Source: Chloroflexota bacterium (GTDB lineage: Bacteria > Chloroflexota > Dehalococcoidia > SAR202 > UBA11138). Taken from it: 7,109 bases of DNA. How positions within the stretch are numbered: position 1 is the first letter of the stretch; every line of letters begins with the position of its first letter. The notes under the pieces were generated by a model. It had not been told where the DNA came from. It ran no database searches and was given only the letters and a program-made list of their open reading frames with translations. This document shows, in pieces, positions 1 to 6,388 of this stretch. Where the stretch lies: contig JADFQF010000065.1 in the NCBI GenBank assembly GCA_022561955.1, positions 1 through 7,109 of the forward strand. Direction: 5' to 3'. Both the position numbers and the translations under genes were made by a program.

Positions 1-980
1 TTTGATCCGTCGAAGAGCTTGTTGAATGCCCTTGGAGCGCTTGCCAGGCCGTCAACGACATCGACCCGATACTGAATCTTGCCATCCGCCAGCCAGGCGC
101 CGAGCGCCTCGATGGCCTCTTGGGCCCTGTCCATATAGTCGAAGACCACAAAGCCTTCGTACCTGGCCCGCTGGGTGAGGATATTCCGCAGATTGTAGGG
201 CCCGGGGGCAAGCTCGTCATTATTGCTCTGCGATATATTTCCACAATAGACAATGCGCGCCTTGATGTTTATCAGGCTTAATACCCAATCCAGCATCTCC
301 CCCGCGACGTTGTCGAAGTAGATATCGATGCCATTTGGGCAACGTTCCGTGAGAGCCTTCAAGAAAGGCTCGGTCTTGTAGTTGATGACGGCGTCGAAGC
401 CAAGCGATTCCTTCATCCATGCACACTTCTCATCGGTCCCCGCGATGCCCACGACGTAACAGCCTACTATCCTCCCGATTTGGCCTACGATCGAGCCAAC
501 GGCACCGGCGCCTGCCGATACGACAAGAGTCTCTCCGGCTTTCGGCCTACCAACGTCGAGCAAACCAAAGTAGGCGGTAATTCCGATGTGGCCCAACAGG
601 CCGAAATACGCAGTCAGCGGCGTTGTCAGGTTTCTAGGCAGTTTGGAAAGACCCTTACCGTCGGAGACCGCGAACTCCTGCCAGCCCGACATCCCTTGGA
701 CCAGGTCACCTACCTGAAATTCGTCACTACGTGATTGCTCGACCACGCCGATGGTAAGTCCCCGCATCACATCACCTATCTGTACGGGCGTAATATAGGA
801 CTTTCTGTCTTTCATCCAGCCACGGTATCCAGGGTCCAACGAGAGGTAAACATTGCGTATCAAAATTTCGCCATGGCCGGGAGTAGGCACGGGCTCTTCA
901 ATGAATTCGAAGTCTGACTCCTTCACCAGACCAACCGGGCGGGCTGAAAGACGCCACTGTCGATTTTTTCCTTTTGTCAT
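1..980 (-). CDS. NADP-dependent MDR oxidoreductase (LTB4 dehydrogenase/prostaglandin reductase class), 3' end cut by window
   Basis: An unbroken reading frame runs from ATG at 980 off the left edge: 326 codons are present and no stop is reached. Family members are about 335-345 residues, so only a short tail is missing. Visible features are an N-terminal GroES-like part with PVPTPGHGEILIRN (31-43) and LSLDPGYRGWM (46-56), the segment HIGITAYFGLLDVG (131-144), a Rossmann nucleotide loop SAGAGAVGSIVGQ (155-167), K185 in AGTDEKC where the family contacts the NADP 2'-phosphate, NYKT at 200-203, and YFDNVAGEMLD (221-231). No structural or catalytic zinc ligands are seen, as expected for this zinc-free branch. 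Relatives reduce C=C bonds of enones using NADPH in the cytosol; the substrate here is unknown. The start is supported by GGAG eight bases upstream of ATG. It follows the phosphotransferase gene after 130 bp in the same direction. Codon third positions look less GC-rich than in the HAD/kinase pair. The family is clear; the exact reaction is inferred. Confidence 0.93.
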   Translation of the reverse strand, partial: MTKGKNRQWRLSARPVGLVKESDFEFIEEPVPTPGHGEILIRNVYLSLDPGYRGWMKDRKSYITPVQIGDVMRGLTIGVVEQSRSDEFQVGDLVQGMSGWQEFAVSDGKGLSKLPRNLTTPLTAYFGLLGHIGITAYFGLLDVGRPKAGETLVVSAGAGAVGSIVGQIGRIVGCYVVGIAGTDEKCAWMKESLGFDAVINYKTEPFLKALTERCPNGIDIYFDNVAGEMLDWVLSLINIKARIVYCGNISQSNNDELAPGPYNLRNILTQRARYEGFVVFDYMDRAQEAIEALGAWLADGKIQYRVDVVDGLASAPRAFNKLFDGS

Positions 981-1037
981 ACCACTTTCTCCGAATCCCT
1001 GAACTTATGCGTCGCCAAATCTGCTCGCTGTTCGTTC

Positions 1038-1067
1038 ACCTTACCTCTGCGAATCGGCAGCTGTCAA
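1038..1067 (-). promoter_or_regulatory. Candidate sigma70-type promoter for the MDR oxidoreductase gene
   Basis: On the minus strand a perfect -35 hexamer TTGACA (1067-1062) is followed after 18 bases by TAAGGT (1043-1038), a weak -10 that matches the first, second and last bases of TATAAT. It lies in the 130 bp gap and would give a leader of roughly 50 bases before the ATG at 980. The perfect -35 is the main support. The -10 is poor, so read-through from the upstream gene remains an alternative. No convincing terminator hairpin with a T-run was found between the two genes. Confidence 0.3.
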
Positions 1068-1110
1068 AGACGCTAAGGCCTTCAAGAAAATCATGTGGTC
1101 TCACCAACGC

Positions 1111-3681
1111 CTACGCGTCGAGCTCCACGATGCCTGCATCTCCGTCCACTGTGATCGACATGCCGTCCTTGATGACGGACGTGGCATCCTTGGTCATTAT
1201 CACCGCCGGAATGCGATACTCCCTGGCCACGAGCGCGGCGTGCTGCATGACCGAGCCCGAGTCCAGCACTATGCCGCCCAGGATTGACAGCACCGGCGTC
1301 CAGTCGGAGCCCGCGTTTTCGGCGACGAGAATATCCCCCGGGTGCACCCTGGGCAGTCCCTCGCCGGGGGTCATGACTCGGGCGGTCCCCGTAACCTTTC
1401 CGCGCGACGCCGGGACGCCTTTCAAGATTCCACCCTCGAATCCTACTCCCGATGGTAGATCATGCATGCCCGCGAAGGGATCCTCGGGCAAAGGTCCGTT
1501 GCCCAGCTTTTCGGGCTGGTGCAGACCTTCTTGCCACTCCCTCAGCTTCATCCGCTCGGCTACTCTCGACCTTAAAACGTCTCGGGACGGGGTCGAGGCC
1601 GCGCCTCTAAGCTCCTCCATGGAAAAATGTAGGACGTCGTCGGGGTCGTCCAGGTCGCCCCTGTCCACAAGAATGGAGCCGACGGCGAATATGGCCTCAC
1701 GCATGGTGCCGGTGGCCATCTGCTCCATCCAATAGTTGTGGTCTTCCATCATCTTCACTCTATTGATGGCGTTGACCAGGGCCTTATTGAACCTCAGTAG
1801 CCTATCGGGGTCGCCGGAAAGTCTACGACGCATCCTTCTCGTGGCGTTTTTCCGCTCCCGCAGCGCCTCGGCTTCGCGTCTTTCCAGCTCGTCAATGTCT
1901 TCTTCGGCGTAGGAGCCGATCTGGTCCAGGGGAATCTCTGGTCTCATGTTCCAGGTGTGCGAAAGGATATTCGCGGAAGAGCCATAGCTCCATCCGGCCC
2001 TCTTTCCGAATATTCGCAGCATCGCGTCGAAATGCTCCCGAAAAGATCGGACGGCGGGGCGCTTCCTGAATGCACCGTCTTCGAGAAGGTCATAGTCGCG
2101 CTCGGCGAACATTCCGAGAAGCTGATCGTCGGAGAGTGCGATCCTGGCCAGCCTTCTGAGGCGGGCAGTCAATCTCGTTATCGTGTTCGGGACCGCCTGG
2201 ACGAATACGGTCGAGTCCATTGCCGGGTCTCCGGTGATTTCATGGAACGTCTCGGGCCAATCGGGAGACCTCTGGGCCTTATTCATGCACCAGTGCAGAT
2301 GGCCGATAACGAAGCCCCACGCCTCCATGGCGGCATCCAGATATTCGACGCTTCCGGGCAGGTCCGCTCTCGACGGCTTCAAGGCCTCAAGCTGCTCCAG
2401 ACGACGTTCTATCAGCGAACGTTGATGACCCTCGAAGTAGGACTTTCCTTGATCTACATAGTGGTCGACGCGGACACCGTGCGCCTCTTGCCTCTTTTCC
2501 AGCGCCGCCTCGTCAACATCGGGAGACCTGACGTAGACATACCCATTGACGATCTCTGCTATGTGAAGGCGATTGCGCGGCGACCCCGTCTCCTCGAAGC
2601 ATCTGCGCTGCCAGTCCAGGAAGTAACGAGCGGCGTCGTACTGGAGCTGGAACAGTGGTTCGGTGCGGTTCAAGAGGAAATGCCGCGACCAGCCGTATTG
2701 CGTATCGACGGAGGCCTCCCAGTCGATCGCGTCGGAGGCGCCGCCGGTCGATATTGGACGTGCCTGCAGCAGAATAGGCGTGCCGTCGACCATGGCAAAC
2801 TCGATGTCCTGGTCGCCGCCGAACAGCTCGACGACCCGCTTGCCTATTGTCACAAGGTCGGATATTTCATCGTCTCGCAACGAAGGCAAACGACGTTCGG
2901 CTTCGGGCGGCTGCACCTCTGCCGTCCCGCCGCCCTCCAAGCCGACGACTATGAGCTCCTTGTCCGAGATGTCGGACGATTCGATCTCGCCGGTCTCAGC
3001 GTTTACCAAGAAATAGTCGACGGAATATGCGCCTGATACGACGCCCTCGCCCAACCCCAGCGTGGCGTTTATTACGTAGTTGCCGGAGCCGTTGACCGGG
3101 TCCCGCGTAAACATCACCCCCGATGCGCTGGGTTGAAGCTGGGCCTGGACTACCACGGCCATCTCACAATCCAACGGACTGATGCCCTTCCCCAGGCTGT
3201 AGGCGATGGCGTGAGGGGTGTAGACGGATGCCCATACATCTACTATGCGGGCCACCACATCGTCCAACGAGGACACGTTGAGATACGACGAGAACTGCCC
3301 CGCGAAGCTGGCCTCCGCCTGGTCCTCGGCGGTCGCCGAAGATCGCACCGAAACCTTGCCGCCGCCCAGGGACGCGTACGCCCTTTCGACTGCCGACACG
3401 GCCTCGGGAGACAGCGTCAGCCGGGAAATTATATTGCGGGCGGCCTCTCCGGCACTATCGAGCGCCTTCGCATCTTCGTGATCGAGGCCTCGAAGCGCAT
3501 CTTCCAACTCTGACGCTCGTGGCGACACCTGGGCCTTGAATACGTCGGTCGTGACGACAAAGCCCCTGGGTACCGGCAGTCCGGCCGATGTCATTCTCGC
3601 CAGGTTCGCGCCCTTGGCCCCAGAAAGAGCGAGGGCCTGTGCTTCCGCTTCTTCGAGGCCCACGACCTTCAAGCTTGCCAT
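1111..3681 (-). CDS. ATP-grasp/swivelling-His phosphotransferase of PEP synthase/rifampicin phosphotransferase architecture, substrate unknown
   Basis: This 856-residue protein has three parts. Residues 1 to about 315 are a PPDK/PEP-synthase N-terminal ATP-grasp domain: GAKGANL (21-27, K23), VSVRSSATAED (110-120, R113), SFAGQF (125-130), FTRDPVNG (191-198), and QDIEFAMVDG ending in LLQARP (E294, Q306, R308). Residues about 320-750 form a middle region with few recognisable motifs, rich in charged helices around 595-625. Residues about 752-856 are the mobile PEP-utilising His domain, GVPASRGKVTGTARV (755-769) and SGSVMQHAALVAREY (808-822), with H814 the likely phospho-carrier. PEP synthase carries a further C-terminal PEP/pyruvate TIM barrel; here the protein ends at the His domain. 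That order and length match rifampicin phosphotransferase (about 865 residues), which moves the ATP beta-phosphate to a small molecule through the His. I infer a dikinase-type small-molecule phosphotransferase; neither antibiotic resistance nor PEP synthesis is shown. The start ATG has GGAGAG nine bases upstream. The gene lies 122 bp after the sugar kinase, same direction. Confidence 0.9.
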   Translation of the reverse strand: MASLKVVGLEEAEAQALALSGAKGANLARMTSAGLPVPRGFVVTTDVFKAQVSPRASELEDALRGLDHEDAKALDSAGEAARNIISRLTLSPEAVSAVERAYASLGGGKVSVRSSATAEDQAEASFAGQFSSYLNVSSLDDVVARIVDVWASVYTPHAIAYSLGKGISPLDCEMAVVVQAQLQPSASGVMFTRDPVNGSGNYVINATLGLGEGVVSGAYSVDYFLVNAETGEIESSDISDKELIVVGLEGGGTAEVQPPEAERRLPSLRDDEISDLVTIGKRVVELFGGDQDIEFAMVDGTPILLQARPISTGGASDAIDWEASVDTQYGWSRHFLLNRTEPLFQLQYDAARYFLDWQRRCFEETGSPRNRLHIAEIVNGYVYVRSPDVDEAALEKRQEAHGVRVDHYVDQGKSYFEGHQRSLIERRLEQLEALKPSRADLPGSVEYLDAAMEAWGFVIGHLHWCMNKAQRSPDWPETFHEITGDPAMDSTVFVQAVPNTITRLTARLRRLARIALSDDQLLGMFAERDYDLLEDGAFRKRPAVRSFREHFDAMLRIFGKRAGWSYGSSANILSHTWNMRPEIPLDQIGSYAEEDIDELERREAEALRERKNATRRMRRRLSGDPDRLLRFNKALVNAINRVKMMEDHNYWMEQMATGTMREAIFAVGSILVDRGDLDDPDDVLHFSMEELRGAASTPSRDVLRSRVAERMKLREWQEGLHQPEKLGNGPLPEDPFAGMHDLPSGVGFEGGILKGVPASRGKVTGTARVMTPGEGLPRVHPGDILVAENAGSDWTPVLSILGGIVLDSGSVMQHAALVAREYRIPAVIMTKDATSVIKDGMSITVDGDAGIVELDA

Positions 3682-3803
3682 ATTCCGTTACTCTCCAAAA
3701 TTTTCTACCGCTGTAATGTCTGAATCAGTCTTCCCGCTACCACCGATCTACATTCTCTCCGCCGTCATAGATTCGTTCCAGCAAGGGTGAGTTCCAAAAG
3801 AAG

Positions 3804-4748
3804 TCAGGACCTGAACAGGCTATCTACTTCCTTGCGATTCGGCATCGCTTCCTGAGCCCCGGACCTGGTCACGGCCAGCGCACCGGCGGCGGCACCGAAA
3901 CGCACCGCATCCGCCAGGCCCACGCCTTCCGACAGCGCCACGGTCAACGCCGCACCGAAGGCGTCACCTGCCGCTACCGTGTCCCGCACTTCGACCTCGA
4001 AGGCGGGCACGCAGCCCTGTTCGCTCTTAGAGGCGTAACAGACTCCATCCCGCCCCATCTTCACTATGGCGGCACCTACGCCTCTTTCCAGCAGGGCTTC
4101 GGCGGCCTGCTTCCCGCCGTCGGGCCCCGTTACGACCACGCCCGTGAGAGACTCCGCCTCGGTCTGGTTGGGCGTGATCACGTCGATCAGCGAATACGCA
4201 TAGTGCGGCAGCTCCGCGGCAGGCGCCGGGTCCATAACGACGCGCACGCCCCTGGAGCGGGCATATCTTGCGGCCTCGAGCGACACGTCGACCGGCACCT
4301 CCAGCTGTAGCATGAGCGCGTCCGCCCCCTCGAGCACACTCTTCATCGCCTCTACTTGCTCCGCGCCGCACGCCATATTCGCGCCATGCACGGCGATGAT
4401 GCGGTTCTCGCCCGACCCCTCGATCAGGATCATCGCTATGCCGGTCGAGTTCGCCTGGTCCAGGGCGACGCCGCTCTCATCAATGCCCTCGGAGCGCAGG
4501 TTCTCCAGCAGAATGGGACCGAACGCGTCGTAGCCGACCCTGCCGACCATTCGTACGTCGGCGCCTAGCCTGGCCGCCGCCACGGCCTGATTTGCTCCCT
4601 TCCCTCCCGGTGTGGTGTGGAAGGTATCACCGAACACCGTCTCGCCGCCGGCCGGTAAGCGGGTTGCAGTGGCGACGAGGTCCATGTTTATGCCGCCGAG
4701 AACGACGATGGTCGGTCTCTTCGGAATAGAGCTAATCGGAAAACCCAC
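3804..4748 (-). CDS. rbsK: Ribokinase-family (PfkB) carbohydrate kinase
   Basis: A 314-residue cytosolic sugar kinase, close to the usual ribokinase length of about 305-310. The frame is open further upstream, but that extension overlaps the HAD gene and encodes an Arg/Gly/Pro-rich run unlike any kinase, so I start at GTG 4748. This GTG shares its first base with the HAD stop (TAGTG), which predicts translational coupling; only a weak AGG is seen upstream. Motifs with this start: VVLGGINMDLV (15-25), the PfkB-1 type signature PGGKGANQAVAAARLGA (47-63), VGRVGYDAFG (68-77), DPAPA in the centre, ITPNQTEAESLTG typical of ribokinases, and the ATP/anion-hole and base motif DTVAAGDAF (256-264) with D262 as the catalytic Asp. 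The family phosphorylates D-ribose to ribose 5-phosphate or a related sugar with ATP. No ribose transporter, RbsD or RbsR is in view, so deoxyribose or another pentose is possible. The fold is certain; the ribose assignment is likely but not proven. Confidence 0.9.
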   Translation of the reverse strand: MGFPISSIPKRPTIVVLGGINMDLVATATRLPAGGETVFGDTFHTTPGGKGANQAVAAARLGADVRMVGRVGYDAFGPILLENLRSEGIDESGVALDQANSTGIAMILIEGSGENRIIAVHGANMACGAEQVEAMKSVLEGADALMLQLEVPVDVSLEAARYARSRGVRVVMDPAPAAELPHYAYSLIDVITPNQTEAESLTGVVVTGPDGGKQAAEALLERGVGAAIVKMGRDGVCYASKSEQGCVPAFEVEVRDTVAAGDAFGAALTVALSEGVGLADAVRFGAAAGALAVTRSGAQEAMPNRKEVDSLFRS

Positions 4749-5557
4749 TAGCCTATTAGACCGTCGGCGAGGAGCTCTTCCAGGACCTGCGCCGCGCCGT
4801 CGTCTTCGATGCTGGGGGCTACCCGGTCGGCCACCTCGAGCACCTCCGGGACCGCACCCGAAATCGCGACGCCGAGCCCGGCCCACCGGAGCATATGCAC
4901 ATCGTTGTAGCCGTTCCCGAAGGCCACGGTCTCGCTCTGGTCTATGCCGAAGTAGCCGCACAGCCACTCCAGGGCCTTGTCCTTGCCGCTGGCGGGATGC
5001 AGGATTTCGCAGAACTGGGGCAGCGAGCGAGTGATGTGCAACCGGGAGTCGAACCGCTCCTTCAGGCTGATCTCCAGGCGCTCGATATCACCGTCTTCGC
5101 CCACGACAACCAGCCTGGTCAGCTCCTCGGCGGCGATCTCTTTGAGGTCGTCGACGACGTTGACCCTCACGCCGTTGCGCTTGCCGTATCCCAGCGACCA
5201 CGGTGTGTGATGATCGACGTACACCTCGTGCCCCAGGTACGCCATCACCTGCATTTTCCACTCGTCCAGAGCGTCGAAGGCGTCCAGCGCCATCGCCGCG
5301 GTCAGCGGGCGGTGCCAGAGCACCTCTCCGGTCACGGGGTCGGCTATGTGCGCGCCCTGAAATGAGGCGATCGGCGTACGAATTTCGAGGTCGGCGCTCG
5401 ATTGCACCGCGGAGCTAAAGATTCGTCCGGTGGCGAGAGTCACTTCGGCTCCTGCCTCTCGAACCTCATCGACGGCTCTACGCGTCCTGTCCGAAAGCGG
5501 GTATTCGTTGCTTCGAATGGTGCCGTCTATGTCCAGGGCAACCAGTCTATATCCCAT
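4748..5557 (-). CDS. Cof-type HAD-IIB family phosphatase
   Basis: A 269-residue soluble HAD hydrolase, normal for the Cof/YidA-like IIB class with its cap between motifs II and III. Motif I is ALDIDGT (7-13), nucleophile D9 and acid/base D11. Motif II is LATGR (41-45). The motif III lysine is K192 in HPASGKDKAL (187-196). Motif IV is VAFGNGYNDVHML (211-223), where the usual first Asp of GDxxND is N215 while D219 is kept. The cap occupies roughly residues 82-188. These enzymes remove phosphate from sugar phosphates, nucleotides or cofactors using Mg2+. ATG 5557 is preferred because it places the first strand directly before motif I and has AGGA nine bases upstream. The stop overlaps the sugar kinase start by one base, so the two proteins are probably made together and may act on related sugar phosphates. 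Specificity cannot be read from sequence. Confidence 0.92.
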   Translation of the reverse strand: MGYRLVALDIDGTIRSNEYPLSDRTRRAVDEVREAGAEVTLATGRIFSSAVQSSADLEIRTPIASFQGAHIADPVTGEVLWHRPLTAAMALDAFDALDEWKMQVMAYLGHEVYVDHHTPWSLGYGKRNGVRVNVVDDLKEIAAEELTRLVVVGEDGDIERLEISLKERFDSRLHITRSLPQFCEILHPASGKDKALEWLCGYFGIDQSETVAFGNGYNDVHMLRWAGLGVAISGAVPEVLEVADRVAPSIEDDGAAQVLEELLADGLIG

Positions 5558-5563
5558 CTGTTC

Positions 5564-5592
5564 TTATCCTGAAAGGCGGGCCGTGTTAGAAT
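5564..5592 (+). promoter_or_regulatory. Candidate promoter for the small membrane protein/Nudix unit
   Basis: The -10 TAGAAT (5587-5592) matches the sigma70 consensus at five of six bases. A partial -35 TTATCC (5564-5569) lies 17 bases upstream. Initiation near 5599 would leave about 30 bases before the ATG at 5630. The -10 is the left part of the palindrome TAGAATTTTCTA (5587-5598). This is read from sequence only. Confidence 0.4.
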
Positions 5593-5622
5593 TTTCTACA
5601 GCGTTCCACCAGAAACATTGAA
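5593..5622 (-). promoter_or_regulatory. Candidate divergent promoter for the HAD-kinase operon
   Basis: On the minus strand TAGAAA (5598-5593), the other arm of the same palindrome, matches TATAAT at four of six bases. TTCAAT (5622-5617) sits 18 bases upstream as a weak -35. A start near 5586 would give a leader of about 30 bases before ATG 5557. It would compete directly with the plus-strand promoter because the two -10 elements adjoin within one palindrome. Confidence 0.28.
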
Positions 5623-5629
5623 GAAGCGA

Positions 5630-5722
5630 ATGAGAAGAATTCCTCCACGCCTCATATGGTGGCTGATTATAATGCCTATCGGCCTGTTCGTGCTATTCCT
5701 GGCCCTCAAGGACAGCTCGTGA
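5630..5722 (+). CDS. Probable 30-residue single-span membrane protein
   Basis: This short frame encodes 30 residues: a basic start (MRRIPPR), a continuous hydrophobic stretch at residues 8-26 containing two adjacent Trp, then a short polar tail KDSS. That is the layout of a single transmembrane helix with positive residues on the cytoplasmic side. I do not recognise a family. Support: 19 of the 29 codons after ATG end in G or C, rising along the frame as in the neighbouring genes, whereas the competing overlapping frame (ATG 5656 to TGA 5763) is T-rich at third positions; there is a good -10 about 38 bases upstream of the ATG; and purine-rich GAAGAAG lies just before the ATG. Against: the Shine-Dalgarno match is poor and the length is short. 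A TTG at 5618 is an in-frame alternative start adding KKR, but nothing resembling a ribosome site precedes it. Its stop overlaps a GTG (GTGA, 5719-5722) of a 14-codon frame leading to the Nudix start. Role unknown. Confidence 0.42.
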   Translation: MRRIPPRLIWWLIIMPIGLFVLFLALKDSS

Positions 5723-5762
5723 ATCCATTTCACCTAAGAGTACCCGATATGGCCGTTAACTG

Positions 5763-6197
5763 ATGCAGGATAATTGGCCCCGACCAATCGCGATCTGCGT
5801 CGTCCGTCGCGACGACAAGATATTCGTCGCCGAGGGCTTCGACTCGGTCAAGAACGAGACGTTTTACCGGCCGCTGGGCGGGACGATCGAGTTCGGGGAG
5901 TACGGCCGCGACACCGTGGTGCGCGAGCTCATGGAGGAGGTGGGCGAGCCGTTGACCAACGTCCGCTTCATCGGCACGAGCGAAAACATCTACACACTTC
6001 TCGGCAAACCCGGCCACGAGATCGTACTGATATATGAAGGCGATTTCGTAAACGGGGTGATCTACGACACGCCGAGCGTCGAGGCCCGCGAGGGGGACGC
6101 CGTATTCATCGCCAGGTGGATGCCGATGTCGGACTTCGTCGACGGCAGGTTCCCGCTATATCCCGACGGCCTGCTGGGGATGCTGACCGCCGATTGA
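5763..6197 (+). CDS. Nudix hydrolase
   Basis: A 144-residue single-domain protein of normal Nudix size. The Nudix box reads G40, E46, R54-E55-L56, E58-E59, G61, i.e. Gx5Ex7REUxEExG is satisfied; the last position, normally Ile/Leu/Val, is E62. The first strand AICVVRRDDKIFVAEG (10-25) and FYRPLGGTIEFGE (34-46) are typical, as are GHEIVLIYEGDF (84-95) and LYPDGLL (132-138) near the C-terminus. Nudix enzymes use Mg2+ to cleave nucleoside diphosphates linked to another group (damaged dNTPs, ADP-sugars, dinucleotides and so on); this subfamily's substrate is not evident. ATG 5763 is the only reasonable start: an in-frame TAA lies four bases upstream of it (5757-5759) and the next codons enter the first strand. 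No Shine-Dalgarno is visible, and TGATG overlaps the stop of a tiny upstream frame, so translation may depend on coupling. Third positions are strongly G/C. No clear terminator follows. Confidence 0.92.
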   Translation: MQDNWPRPIAICVVRRDDKIFVAEGFDSVKNETFYRPLGGTIEFGEYGRDTVVRELMEEVGEPLTNVRFIGTSENIYTLLGKPGHEIVLIYEGDFVNGVIYDTPSVEAREGDAVFIARWMPMSDFVDGRFPLYPDGLLGMLTAD

Positions 6198-6209
6198 CGG
6201 CGTTTCGTA

Positions 6210-6238
6210 TTAATGCTATTGTCCTGCTTGATTAAAAT
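6210..6238 (+). promoter_or_regulatory. Weak candidate promoter for the GNAT gene
   Basis: TAAAAT (6233-6238) matches TATAAT at five of six bases, with TTAATG (6210-6215) 17 bases upstream matching the -35 at three. It lies just after the Nudix stop and would create a leader of about 145 bases before the GNAT start. I looked for riboswitch or T-box signatures and attenuator hairpins in that leader and saw none that I could support. Confidence 0.22.
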
Positions 6239-6378
6239 CTATTACCTCTTGGGGTACATTCGGACTGGACCGGCGGCTTTTAGATCACCACCTACAAGCT
6301 AGGGTCGCTACATCGCCGATCGGACATGGTAGGTTTTTCAAGCATCGGTCCCTTACTGGAGTATTTCCCACGAAGATT

Positions 6379-6386
6379 GGAGGAGG
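6379..6386 (+). promoter_or_regulatory. Strong Shine-Dalgarno site fixing the GNAT start
   Basis: GGAGGAGG ends two bases before ATG 6389, with the GGAGG core ending five bases before it. The other in-frame ATG at 6326 has no such site, and its extra 21 residues precede the normal beginning of the family, so 6389 is chosen. Confidence 0.85.
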
Positions 6387-6388
6387 CA

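Noticed and set aside
1041..1094. A 17-residue frame on the minus strand just after the phosphotransferase stop, possibly a leader peptide for the MDR gene
   Set aside because: A GGTGAG lies near its ATG, but the composition is ordinary, there is no run of regulatory codons and no attenuator hairpin, and the best promoter candidate lies inside it.
1957..3036. A 359-residue open frame on the plus strand, and others at 974-1735 and 3133-3513
   Set aside because: They lie antisense to the phosphotransferase, which has clear domain motifs throughout. Their translations show no recognisable motif and are explained by GC-biased codons mirrored on the other strand.
3682..3803. Search for a terminator or promoter between the kinase and phosphotransferase genes
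   Set aside because: Only short chance repeats (TGGAAC twice) and no stem with a T-run or paired -35/-10 at proper spacing could be supported.
4749..4967. Upstream extension of the sugar kinase to ATG 4967
   Set aside because: The added 73 residues are Arg/Gly/Pro-rich, overlap the HAD gene in another frame and precede the normal ribokinase start; GTG 4748 at the TAGTG overlap fits much better.
5203..5418. Plus-strand Arg/Pro-rich frames opposite the HAD gene (also 4612-5034, 4895-5365)
   Set aside because: These are antisense shadows of the HAD and kinase genes, which have full catalytic motif sets on the minus strand.
5656..5763. A 35-residue frame on the plus strand overlapping the small membrane protein
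   Set aside because: No ribosome site and T-rich third positions where it overlaps the competing frame, which has G/C-biased third positions; only its end is kept as a possible coupling element.
6213..6302. A 29-residue frame on the plus strand between the Nudix and GNAT genes
   Set aside because: No ribosome site, mixed third positions and no coherent helix or motif; probably chance.
6326..6388. Upstream ATG 6326 as GNAT start
   Set aside because: No Shine-Dalgarno precedes it, whereas GGAGGAGG lies directly before ATG 6389, and the shorter product matches usual GNAT length.
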